NCBI GenBank assembly: GCA_017562135.1
Contig: QEYB01001522.1
Span: forward strand, 930,001 to 994,000
Origin: Dipylidium caninum
Taxonomy: Eukaryota > Platyhelminthes > Cestoda > Cyclophyllidea > Dipylidiidae
Reading direction: 5' to 3'
Length of the DNA stretch: 64,000 bases
The position numbers and the translations under genes were made by a program. This document shows positions 52,901-64,000 of this stretch, in pieces (within the stretch, counting starts at the first letter, position 1; every line of letters starts with the position of its first letter). The notes beneath the pieces were generated by a model. It did no database searches and was not told where the DNA came from. It worked only from the letters and a program-made list of their open reading frames with translations.

Positions 52901-55900
52901 TTTTCTGCTTGAACTGACGATAGGTAGCAAAATCTACATTTCAAATTATACCGCGTGGCCCTGGTGAGCACTGATTCATAAACAGTCACCGCCTCCCCCC
53001 CCCACACCCACGCCAACCTCTTCAGGAGTCATTCTTCTGATTAATGCCTCCCGTTGTTGGAGTGCGTCCCTAAGCGATGGAAACTCCCGGAGACTACTCC
53101 TACAAACTCACCGCCACCACTCACACACACGGCGGGGCTCATGGCTCTAAATGCCAATTCGGACGTAGTCTTTGTCATGTGGACTCTCCGTTGGGCTTCC
53201 CACGCTGCGTAAAAAAATTGGCGCTTAAGCCACAAAGCCCAACGACTTATCCGATTGTTGTCAAAAATCTTGTACCTGTAGAGCCAACAACCGAAAGCAG
53301 AGTATACATTTCTCTATAGAGCATACTTACTTTTCATGAAGTGATTCCAATTGTCAATCAGTAGGTTTCGCACTTCCCGGCACCCAATATTTAAAACCCC
53401 ATGTAATCAAGCAATAAGCCTCCCCCTTCCTAAACATCGAAAAACGCCGTTCTGTAAAGCCATTTGGCTATTTGACGACCTTGTGAGGAAGTGGGCCTCT
53501 GAAAATCTCCACCACGACTCTCCCCCATTGTCATGAAGGATATAAGTCTGAGTGGCGAGGGCGAGCATCCAACGCACGTTTCCACATGGCTGAGCCACGA
53601 TCTCACCTGCCCTTGCCAACACGCGTCTGATCCCCTCGTCGTCGAGGTGTGAAGCTATTGGCCACTTTTTCAGCCTTTTTAAGGAACATTTTCACTCTGC
53701 GAATCGTCCCTCGGAAACACTTTTTTTCTCTGAGGGGACTGTAATGCTCCCTATTTTTCATTACACTGTGGCATTTAGGGGGGCGATGCTAAAACACGCC
53801 TAACAACGGAAATTCCAGTGAAGGGTGTGCAAAGTCAGTCTACCAGATCGAAACGCGGGGGAGTTGACTCTTGGCAGTGGCCACTTCGGGCCATGTAAAA
53901 CGAGGGTCTTTTTGCGTAGAGGTCAAGAAAGTTAGACATGAGAGTTAACTTAACCATTTCGAGACTACTCCTCTCTCGGGTATTCACTTGGTACACACGT
54001 TGCGCTCTACAGGAAAGTGGCACGGGAACGAGTAGATTCGGAGCCGAAGAGAAGTTTTTCGTTTACAGGGTTGACCTTGTTAGGTCGCCAACAAATTGCT
54101 AAGTTAATTTATCATGAGTATACAAAGTAGTGGTCTCCCGAAGCGAAATGAACCAAAAAGTATGTGACGTGCGTAGATGTTCAACAACAAAAAAGAAACT
54201 GCACAGCTTCGTCTATGCAGAACAAGCCAGGAACATTCGTCGAACGAGGTCCTCGGTCCGCTCTACACAACCGATTTCACGGTGGACCTACTTCCTTTTT
54301 TCCGTCTAATTGCAGCTGGGTGAATGTGAGCGCAGAGGGTGATGATGTTGGCGAAAAAACAAACAGAAGAAGTCGGTCGCTCACGTTTGCGCCGCTTTCT
54401 GATCCTCTTGGAAGAAGTCCACATGAGTGCTTCTGTTAGCTTCCCTTCCACGCTTCCAGTGCTTTGCTATTAGTACCAAGCAAGCCAACAAACAAGCAAG
54501 CAAGCACGAGCATGAACCGGCTACATGCATGCTTCTGTGGATCGCTGGAGGCGGTCGTACAAATGGAGTTGTCACGGCGTCTCTGTCTGCTTGCCCTTAT
54601 GAGTAAAAACAACATTTTCCCTCGCCCCTGGGGCACGTTCACTCGGTGCTACCGATTCGACCAGTTCCAACAGCACACATGCGGCCTGCCACCGGGGCAG
54701 GTCTGGTGTGTGTCGCCTCCATGTCGGCGGTGGAAAAGTCTCCTTCGCCCATCATCTCGACGGGCTTTTTACCTTCCTCCTCTGAGGATCAGATGCATTG
54801 GGAAGACTTCCTTCTTTAGAAATGCAGGTTGATGAGAGCGAGTGAGCCTTATAGGCATTGAACGTACTTCTTAGACCCTTTAGTTAGCTAAGTATCGTTG
54901 TGCTAACAGCTCTGCACACCTCCTTTTGTCCGTTTAATGCGTTGGAGCGATTAGTCAAGTGCTCATGGTGTCTCCTGGCGGTTGTCAGTCCTGAGGGTCT
55001 GTTTCTTCGGTCTGTTCCAACGAGGACATTGCGCCGTAACTTTTCTATGAGCAAACTACCTCACTCCTTGTCGGGGCGCGAATGTTAGAGTTGCACCTTC
55101 TAAGTGCTTCCCCTTCTTTCCACATCAGTCACTCTCACCTCCCGAACAAAGGGAACTTAATTAGCTTTTTCTGTATTGCCGCGGGGCGAATTGATGTGAA
55201 ACTTATCTACCATCTGCCTCCAACTTGAATTCATCTGCGGAGTGTTTACTGCATGCTGCCGGTCACGATGCTCCACTCCGTGTGGATTATTTTACGTACT
55301 GGGCACAAACCACTCCCCGGTCTCGTAAGAGTTTATAAAGAATCTGTGGATTCGGAGAGCAGCCGCCTGTGATGGTTTCCTTCCACTGCGTCGGTTTTCG
55401 AGAGCAAAAGGATGAACGTTTCGTGGTTAAAGTGAACGTGCTGAGTAGGCAGATTCCCCGCCATTTGTCTTCACTGCGCAACAACCGCCCGTTAACTGCC
55501 CTCTATTCTGGGTCTAGTCGTTATGGGAGAAGACATTCTCTGGGGGTGGGGAGAATGGAAGTGCCACCTCTAATCCGCATTAAAGCAACCGAAGAGGTAA
55601 GGGAGCAGGTTCCCCTCACAACTACATGAACTGCGATGTCTGCGTTCTCACCGTTGGTAACAGCAGAAGGCGAGAATTCGAGTTGACAGTCAGTTTGTGG
55701 TAAGAGAAAAAAGCCAAGACTAGCAGTCATTCACCCCTGGACCCAAACACTTCTTCCCCGTCTCCTTAAATACTACAAAGAAATCTTTTAGTGGCGCATT
55801 TCTTAAATCTCCCAAAACATTTTTACTTCCCGAACAGTCTTTTTTCCCTCACGTAACCACTTGAGACGGAAATGTGCGCTCACCTTAAAGGCTTATGAAC

Positions 55901-58900
55901 GTTGTTAGGAATGTTAAACTCGTAGAGGCGTTCAAAAGACCATTTCTGCTCCTGGCTAGTTAGAGGAGAACTCACTTGGGGCGAATTGCCTCGTCTAATT
56001 GCAGGCAGACATTGTTACTCCTCGACTTTGCCTGGGACGTAAGTTGCTTTGAAAAAAACCACTTTTTTCTATGCGACATTTAGGCTTCTCACTCCTCAGC
56101 AAAGGGCACATGCCTCGTTGTCACTTCCATTCCCTCACTTGCCTGGTCAACAATGAGAATTCACTTCCATGCGAAGGCAGACTGGTGCATTTATGTGCAA
56201 TGAACTGCAAAAGAATTTTCTTCTTGTCGAAAGGGCGGTTAAAACTCAAGCGGGAACGGGGCAACTTTGCTACTTACACTCGTTCGTCCCAGTCCGCATT
56301 TGGCTGGTTGGGCTATTCTGTCCCTCAGAAGAATTTCCAAATAAATACCAACAAATCGGTGATTTTGACTGCATTGCTTGTGTTTGAGTTTTTACCGGAG
56401 GTGCAATTCCGTGCCCCCATTGTTTGTTGACGAGGGATCAGGTTTGCGTAAACACAGCTTCGAAATGCGTATTCGTTTAAGCAGCGAATTTTTCACAAAT
56501 CTGAAGCATAAAGTAGACCTTTTAATTTCTTTTTATGCTCGTTTACCTCATAGGCGACCCCATCGCGGATGCGTTTGTAGTGAAAGTCCGCCCGAACAGC
56601 GCCTTCGTCGCCGTTGCCGACGGGGTGAACTGGGGCGAGGCGCCAATGCGGGCCGCGCGCTGCGCCATCAACGCTGTCTACGAGTGTCTCGAGACCAACC
56701 TCCTTCTTGGAGGACCTCAGGCGCTCAAGATCCGCAACACTCGGGTGAGCGTCGCTTCTCTCCTTGCCGCATGCTCCACTCACCATAACAACGCCCCTTG
56801 GGAGACTGCCTTTTATTTGCTCACACCACCGAGCAGACCAATGCTATTCTTCACCAACATAAGTGCCTACACGCTTGCTCCACTGGTTTTTGCATTCATG
56901 TCTCATTCACTTTGTTTTCGCACTTCATTTGTCGAAAGACAAAACGCTTATTTTTAACTTTACCACGCCTTGAGGCGCCCATGGCTGCAGACGCTGGTTC
57001 GTTAGCCTTTCGGGTGCGCGTCTGTTTGCAGAACCTGGAGCCGAGTTCGAGCAACTACTCTTTCCCATGCTTGTGGTCTTCCTTCACACTCCTCAGGAAT
57101 GAATTCCAAATAAATTAATCACATCGACGCCACACTCAGTGCACTCGAAAACACTGTTTTTCCCGCTGCCTTAACGCGATTATAACTGGTTTACTGCGCA
57201 AGTTACACGGCGTCCAGCAGAGGCGGTGTTGCGCATCAGTGGAACATTGGTGGAAGAGAAGTGGTGGCATTCCGTGGATGCGCCGACCGCTGTCTAGACC
57301 GTCTTGTGATGCGAGGGTCTTTGCACCTCTGTTTCGGTGAAGTCGAGAGTGAAGCCTGTCGGCCCAGTGGACGGCTCAGACGTCGTCGAAACGGGCCGTT
57401 AAGTGGGCCGCGGTTATCCGCACCGAAGCTGACGCGACTTGCCGCCCACCTTGTCTGTGCAGTCGCAACGAACGCGGATTTGCGTTGTCCACTGAAACCG
57501 TAGCATGTACAAGAATTGCCCGTCCACAAGCTCTATTCTTCTCAAGCTCAAATACTTTGTCTAAAGAAGCAGGAACTTTTAGTTGTTGTAACCCAACGTG
57601 TGCTACTAATCTCCCCAATTGATGCGTTTTGGGAGCGCATTCACTAGGAAAAAACCGTTTTTTGGCGAACGAGATGCTAGCAAAAAAAAGAATGAAAATT
57701 GTTCTGATTCGGGTTGTGATCGGTGTGCCTTTTAGTTTATTTGCACGTTATTCGCTTCATAACTTCCAATTTCAGTCTTCCTGTGCACCCTTGTCTTGCT
57801 CCTACACAGAACATCCGTGCAAAAATCGCATTGATGGCCACGAAAGCGCCTTTTTGTACTTACCAGTGGAGATTTGTGTCTCCGCCATGCGAAGGCCGCC
57901 TCATCTTCCGCAGCCAGCGCACTCGAATGCCCGTCTACGGGGTATACAAAGTATTCTGTTGCATTGCCTCTTCAATGAGTCCTCAATACGACCTGACATT
58001 TGCTGCCGCAGTTGCATGAGTCGGTGGCAAAATCTTACTTTCCCACACCTTTAGAGAAAATTCGAGGCGAGGCTGTTGTAAAACCCCCAACTTTTTCAGC
58101 GAGGCAGTAAAATTTCAGCAATTTGATTTCCACATTAAAAGAGCTGACTGTACTTTGTTTGATTTGGGGATGAAAATCCTGAAAGTGGAGATTATGAACT
58201 TCACAGGAGGGCGATTTTCCTCCCACTGCGATATGCATAAATGATAGGTAAATTCTGCGAGTCCTAGCTAATCCCCGAAATAACTGCATATTCCTTGTGG
58301 AATTTGTTCTTCCTAATGGAGGCCATTAGTGACTTTTCTCACCCCCTGCTAAAATGACCGTCCATACTTGTCCTTCTCCTCGACTCCCTCGACACTAAAC
58401 CGGCTCGCTACTAGACTCAGAGGATCCCACGACCTCTGATAAGGCACACTGCATGTGCTGCTGCGCTCCCCTTTATCATACGCTTTACAAGTGTGAACAT
58501 TCTTACGAGCATCGAGGAAATCCGGTTTTTCTGGCGCATTCTGCGCAATTGCCATGAACCCTCTGCGCGTAGTGGAATGAGGCTGCTTCCCACAGCAGAC
58601 GGCGGAGTGATAAACTCAAATTCCCCTTCTCGGGTCTCCGCACTTGGGAGAAAGCACCGGCTTTTGGCAAGCCAAAGCGAGTACACAAACGCTTATGTGT
58701 GTTGGGAATTATTAACAAACATTTTGTCGTATTTTACTGGCTTTTGTGTAAAATTCTAAAAGCAAAAACAACATTGTCTCACAGCTACCCTGTACTTTAA
58801 CTCCTCGAAAATGGACTGCCTCCGGTTTTGCTCCACTTCTTCCGGCCTCCTGCGCATCCCTTCGGCCCGTTTAAAGCAGTCTACCTCAATGCCACTTTTT

Positions 58901-61496
58901 TACCCTTTTCCCACCCTTAGTAGGGCGTTTCACCAAAACTTACTGTCAGTCGAGTGCTTAAAATGAAGCCCTGCGATGAGGCACCACCTTTCAAATAGCA
59001 GATGGCGATGACAATGTGCAGCTCTCATGCTCAACACTCAAAACACAGCGTTGTTTCCTGCCTCACATTAAATGTCATTGTTAGCTCATTAGAAATCGGT
59101 TTTGTGGGGAGGTTAAACAATTGTTGACAACCAATTAGTCGCTGTATGTCAAAAAACTGTCAAATCGTCCACTCCTTCCGCCCTTCAAATACTTCTGGTG
59201 GCAATACGGAATTTGCTATGCAACGTAATGCCTCGCACGCATGTAGCCACCATGGGGAACGATGTAAAAATGCTCCCCCGGTTTTAACCCGGCAAATTGT
59301 CTTGGGACTAAAGAATCCTCTTTTTCCTACCATGGCGACTACCACGGTGGGGGAGACATGCCCATCTCAGGCCATCAAAAGTCGTTGGTATAAAGGAAAA
59401 AGGACTCTCTAGATTACACGGCTTATCTTAACGAGGCAGAACACCATATGCAACGCATCTAACTCAGCGAAAAAAGAGTCCTCAGTGGAGATCGTAAAAA
59501 GAGCGGTTATTAGGAGGCTACAATGCGTTGCACAATGAGGGTATGAAATACTCAGTAACAACCGTAAAATTAGGGAAATTTTCTCATTTCACGCATGGAG
59601 GGAATTGGTTCTCGCCTTGCGATGGTAGATATACTTTTACCTCTCAGCACTCAGTGGTTTTTCAGCTGGCGTAACTGGAGCATTAGTACCGCAAGTGGTA
59701 TTTTACCCTTAAGCGGACAGATTATACGCGCCACCTTCGGGGTATGCCATCGCAGCACTTGTGGTCCTGTGAATGCCATTCAAGGTTTCATACAGTAGAG
59801 TAACTATGACCGATTGCTCCATTTCAGGACGCCGCAAGTCTTCTCTTCGCAGCCTTTCGACAAGCTCATGAAGACATCGTAGCACAGACAAAGGGCCTCT
59901 CCACCCTCTGTGTAGGCCTACTGTTGCCAATTTATCTGGGTGAGCGACACCGACTCAAACGACCTGGCCAATCAGTTCTCTTGGCCTCCTCCTCGGCCGA
60001 GGAGAGCAACAAAGATCTCGAGGATTTGCGTCACGGAACTGCTCTCATCGTCGCTTCTGTCGGCGATTCTCAGGCATTCCTACTGCGAGAAAGCACCGAC
60101 GCCATTGAGATCACTGGCAGAGTGTCGCCCCAGTCTTCGTCTGCAGACGCGAGGACAGACTGCGAGGTCGAGGGTCCTCCAGAGAGGGATTTTCGTGACG
60201 CCGGTGGCGCACTCGGCCCTGTCTACGAGTCGGGAGAGCCAGAGCTTCAGAACCTGATGTGTGCGGGTACGCCAAAGTTCTATTTTTGCTGCCCCTAATA
60301 CACAAGATATTGTGCCAATCATTCCATGGTGTTGGACAACTATTAAGCACGTGGAGAAAAGAAAAATATTCCTTCTTGTGACATGGGAATTTCAATTTTT
60401 TTCACTTCCTGTAGACTACAAACACACCTCCCCATCCGTAAAATGTGGTTTTACTTCAGGTAATATTCTAACTAAAGCGATCTTATCCTCGCGATGACAG
60501 ACGGTTATTATTTCTCGTAAGCTTAATTAAGCAAAGGATAGTAAATGGTCTTGCTGAATTTTGGGAATTACAACAATAGTGGCAATTAACCGTAGTCTTG
60601 AGAGGCCGCTTTCTTAAACCTAGTATCTCAGCGCTCTCATCCTACCCATAAATCTAAATTTCTGCATTTTAATTTTTCTATTCTCTTCACATAGAATCTG
60701 CTTTCCTATATGGATATTTCACTTAATTCTGCTTTCAGTGGTGCTTTGTAACCCGCGAGACGTGATAATACTAGGGACGGATGGCCTGACGGATAATTTT
60801 GATCCGGTGATTGTCCGCATCGCCATACCCCGTTCGCCAGACATTACTTATGCAGACGAAAACGAAGTCGAGGGTGATAACACGACTTTCTCCAGGGGAC
60901 ATGCCAGTACACACCATTCGTGGGCGAAGATGACGCCGATTTCTACACCGTATGCGCTGCCTGTGTGGCCTAAGCCGCCCCCGCCACCAACTCTATCGGC
61001 ACCACCGACGCCGTCGTCCCCGTCTTTCAACTCACCGTCATCTAATCCTGATGGAGTGAGTGCTCGCAGTCTCAACTACACCGATCAGCTGGAACTCACA
61101 TGGCTCGAACGTAGAGAGTACGCTGTGAAAGAACTCACTCGTATCTGGTACGAACTTGAACGCACCGGCAACAACGAGATTTCCGCGGCGGACTTTGGAG
61201 AGGCACTGTTGAATCACGTTAAGCGAGTGACCGCACAGAAGCGACAATTCCTCGAGGCACCCGAAACAATCAAACTAAAGGCACAGTTCTCACGATATAT
61301 GCGTAAGAAGAACTCTGTACATGAGAGAACCAAACAGGAAACTGCAATTAGTGAGGCTAGCGGGGCTACTGTTGTAAAGGACACAGAGTTGTGTGAACTG
61401 GAGCGCAGGCGTGCATGGATCATGGACTCACTTCAAAGAATGCCTGGAAAATTGGATCATGCTACAGTGGTCGTTTTGCAAGCTAGCTCTAGTTAA
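46999..61496 (+). CDS. PP2C-like phosphatase-domain protein, 8 exons
   Basis: Exons: 46999-47076, 48552-48768, 48859-48893, 49052-49097, 49325-49471, 56554-56744, 59828-60266, 60739-61496. All phases agree and total 1911 nt, 636 aa. Exons 4 and 5 are least certain (weak acceptor at 49323-49324). PP2C enzymes are metal-dependent Ser/Thr phosphatases. Visible motifs, in order: GDPIADAFVV (175-184), VAVADGVNWG with metal-site Asp197, GTALIVASVGDSQAFL (308-323), VIILGTDGLTDNF with Asp399, and KLDHATVVVLQ with Asp624. The usual DGHGG is replaced by DGVNWG, so this is a divergent branch rather than a PPM1 enzyme. A variable insert of about 170 residues sits between TDGLTDN and the last motif; it holds a proline-rich run (PKPPPPPTLSAPPTPSSPSF, about residues 453-472) and a charged helical segment. 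The N-terminal 170 residues match nothing I know. Intron 5 is about 7 kb and intron 6 about 3 kb. Catalytic activity is likely but not certain. Confidence 0.85.
49472..56553 (+). other. 7-kb intron of the PP2C-like gene
   Basis: Comparatively GC-rich intron with many short open frames on both strands, a C run at 52995-53003, and an AAGC-type short repeat at about 54476-54505. No reading frame has splice context plus a family signature. It may hold decayed transposon sequence or enhancers; nothing specific can be supported. Confidence 0.5.
54476..54505. repeat. Imperfect AAGC/AACA tetranucleotide repeat
   Basis: About seven imperfect units of AAGC or AACA (ACCAAGCAAGCCAACAAACA, then AGCAAGCAAGC). 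It is a simple repeat in an intron. Confidence 0.6.
56745..59827 (+). other. 3-kb intron of the PP2C-like gene
   Basis: Intron between the DGVNWG exon and the GTAL/VGDS exon. Open stretches such as 57629-58054 have no recognisable family or supporting splice context. Confidence 0.5.
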
Positions 61497-63378
61497 CCAT
61501 CTTCTCTTCGCGCACTATCCCGCAATGAATGAGATAGCACAAGCATTTCTAATACCACCGCGTGTAAATTCGACTCGATTCACTTACTTTCTAGTCATTT
61601 TACCCTTCATTCTCTGCAAACCCTAATGATCATATTCCTCCAAAGTCGACTTTATTTTGGAGTTGTTATTCGAGTAATATATGAGGTAACTATTAATCCC
61701 GTTGAAATGAGAGAACTTGTCAGAGATAAGTCAATTTTAGAGGTTGGAGTAGTGAGAAATAATTCCCTGACAGATTCGGATAAAAAAGTGAATACAAGGG
61801 CGCTGAAGTATTGGCAGACGTAAATAACAAGAATTTAATTGATGACAAAAACAATTATTTTCTTTAGAGATGAAGGTGGCTAATTTTATTACTGTGTTGT
61901 ATTCCCTTGACTTAAGTAGACTTTCCAACAGCATACTTACCACCTATGACTGTAACTTGTAGTCAGTGACACGTCGTTAAATTAGGTAAATTATCAGACA
62001 TGGTACCTCATCAGCTTAAATGGCTTTCGTATATCCGGTAGGATCCGGATTGGGTATTACATAGTTAGCAAATGATCGGTTCCTGCAAGTGGCCAACCTA
62101 GCCAGAACATGATCTTAAACGCCTGTGACCTATATTTATGCCGGTGCCCCATCAGATGCCACACAAAATTGGACTGATTTTAAAGTGTTACATTGCCGAA
62201 ATACTAACATTTGCTCCATCGATTTAACGAAATTGCGGGACCTTATAAATAAGGCGCACAAGGATAATGGATTATTATATCAGGTTATCTTACGCAGTAA
62301 ATAGGCTCGTACGGCATTTTTAGCCTTTAACGTTCGTGATTGTATGGTTTAGTGGTAATGATTACTTAATGCCTAAAGTACGGCAATGATTGGGCTACCA
62401 ATAATGAGGCGAAATGCCACCACTTAAAAATAGCCTCCATCAGGTTATATACGGCCCAAGGAAGTATGAGCTAAGAAAACCAACAAAAACCAATCAGCAA
62501 ACCTTCTTCTTAAATGTAACCTCCAACACGTAATAGGCAAAAGTGTATTTCTCTCTTTTTTACATAAAGCCTAATAGGAAATATATTGCAATTGTTTGCT
62601 TTCTCTGAGGACCAAATAAACAATTTTTGGTTGGGAGACTAGCGCAAAAGGTTTGCCGAATCTGTAATTTAGTTCTGTGGCCCTTAATTGACCCCTAATA
62701 GAACTTGTGAAATGTTCAAGTTTTCCCTGTTATTTTAGGAAAGCCTACACATTGATCAAAGGTTTCTTTAAAGCTAACAATACTTTTTATAAAAATTTAA
62801 CACCGACCAGATGTTTTATAACAATGTCAGTTTCCTAGATATGATAGTCATTGTTCCTTTTGTATAAATGATAATGCTTTAAATTTTAAGAGATTGTCAA
62901 GGTGACTTTAGTTCTATTAACCTACCTGTTCACTCGTACCCTCTAATTTATGCTCGAATGATCCTTTTCCTGATTTGTCGCTTTATAACGTATGGCAGAT
63001 TTCATATAGTCAATATTGTAGAACAATCTTTGGGGTGCTTTATCCAGCTTATAAATCTTACAAAGCACTTAGGTATAAGGATGTGAAGGAGTTGGTAGGT
63101 GCCAGGTGGGCTTATTCGTTTAGGTTCGCTTAACCATGTATTGGATCGTATTTTCCGGCTTTATTGCCTTCGAAACCATCGGCGATATTTTTTAACATGG
63201 TATCTTGTCATGTTCTTTCTTATATAAAGGTTTCCACTCTACTATGAGATAAAGACAGTTTTCGTTCTCTACCTCGTATTACCCTTCACGCAAGGGTCCA
63301 GCATTATATATAGAAAGATCGTTCACCCAAACTTAGTAACAAGGAAAAGGTTACAATTTTTTCGGTTAACCTCTGTAG
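61497..63378. other. AT-rich intergenic stretch
   Basis: Contains the 3' UTR of the PP2C-like gene and the upstream part of the partial gene that starts by 63379. No coding exon, RNA gene or repeat is recognisable. Confidence 0.4.
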
Positions 63379-63888
63379 GACATTGATCAATACATTGAAC
63401 GTGCAGCTGAATCTAGTTGCACTGCTCTAATGCATTTTGGTGCGAAAGGACTGACCTATGTTGCAAATACGGCTATCCACACTGCTATTAAGGTAAAAAA
63501 CAGTTAGTATTACAAATGTGTTAAGTCAAGGTCGTTGGTACTTTCCCTTGGCGACATTTCTGTTGATCATGCTTTGTCGTCTCTTTGAAGTGATGTAATT
63601 TATTTTGCCTTATAGAGTCAAGATCTCATAATAAACCACCTTAATCAAAGGAGCCTCAGTTTGGATGATATTGGACCTTTGAAATTACGGAAGCCGGCCG
63701 GAGACACTCCAAACGCATATCAGTCATGTAAGCTATTTCGAAGGCTTCAAGCGGTCGCCGTTAACTTGTAATGCTTTATATTAAAATCTCAGCTGTTGAC
63801 ACGATTTCTTTGGGCTCAGCTGAAGGAGCATATAATCAAGCTTATCAACAGACCAACCGGTCGGGCCGTCAGCGTTACGGCAATGCAA
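63379..63888 (+). CDS. Unrecognised gene, three internal exons, continues beyond the window
   Basis: Exons 63379-63492, 63616-63727 and 63793-63888 have good GT-AG sites (donors GTAAAA, GTAAGC, GTAAGC) and agree in phase (0, 1, 1), giving about 107 residues. The first exon codes [20 protein letters not shown] then [18 protein letters not shown], which looks amphipathic-helical. The second contains [20 protein letters not shown]; the third is polar, with [20 protein letters not shown]. The composition suggests a soluble helical protein with a polar linker. I recognise no family with confidence. The last donor at 63889 shows that it continues to the right, and the start codon is probably in an exon left of 63379 that I could not place. 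Confidence 0.75.
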
Positions 63889-64000
63889 GTAAGCTTGGAG
63901 CCAAGTGACTCGCTACATTCCACTATGCCCTTTTGATATAGTCTCGGTAATTTGAACGACATTACTTAGTTCAATCCCCCTAATAGGCAAATTGTTTATC

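Overview
The window looks like nuclear DNA of a flatworm, most likely a parasitic one such as a tapeworm. The reasons are AT-rich introns and spacers, genes split into many short GT-AG exons, introns from about 35 nt to about 7 kb, an LC8-type dynein light chain, and a decayed mariner transposon. No single sequence proves the phylum, so the organism call is inference. Gene models were built by hand: exons were joined only where splice sites and codon phase agreed, and most were checked against remembered family consensus.

Layout. (1) 384-10266, plus strand: a 13-exon SERAC1-like serine hydrolase. (2) 12033-19224, minus: a 6-exon CerS1-type ceramide synthase. (3) 19361-20528, minus: 3' part of an unrecognised basic protein. 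(4) 23511-23768, minus: possible end of a small gene. (5) 24220-24787, plus: LC8 dynein light chain, two exons. (6) 28371-28490, plus: an orphan exon candidate. (7) 29215-30184, plus: decayed mariner transposase. (8) 33392-34918, plus: 3' part of a fibronectin-III single-pass membrane protein. (9) 37551-38025, plus: Tim8. (10) 38733-45863, minus: complete alpha-adaptin (AP-2 alpha), 17 exons. (11) 46999-61496, plus: a PP2C-like protein of 8 exons with one 7-kb intron. (12) 63379-63888, plus: three exons of an unrecognised gene running off the right edge.

There is no operon or functional cluster. SERAC1 and ceramide synthase are both lipid-related and neighbour each other tail to tail, which is probably coincidence. 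AP-2 alpha and the PP2C-like gene are divergent, about 1.1 kb apart, and Tim8 and AP-2 alpha converge.

Main oddities: two compensating single-base frame breaks in otherwise well-conserved AP-2 alpha and one in the FN3 membrane protein; His-to-Asn in the HG motif of SERAC1; a secretory-type leader and long N-terminal extension on the ceramide synthase; a 35-nt intron; and a divergent PP2C-like family with a proline-rich insert. I found no CRISPR array, convincing tRNA, rRNA, or undescribed multi-gene system.
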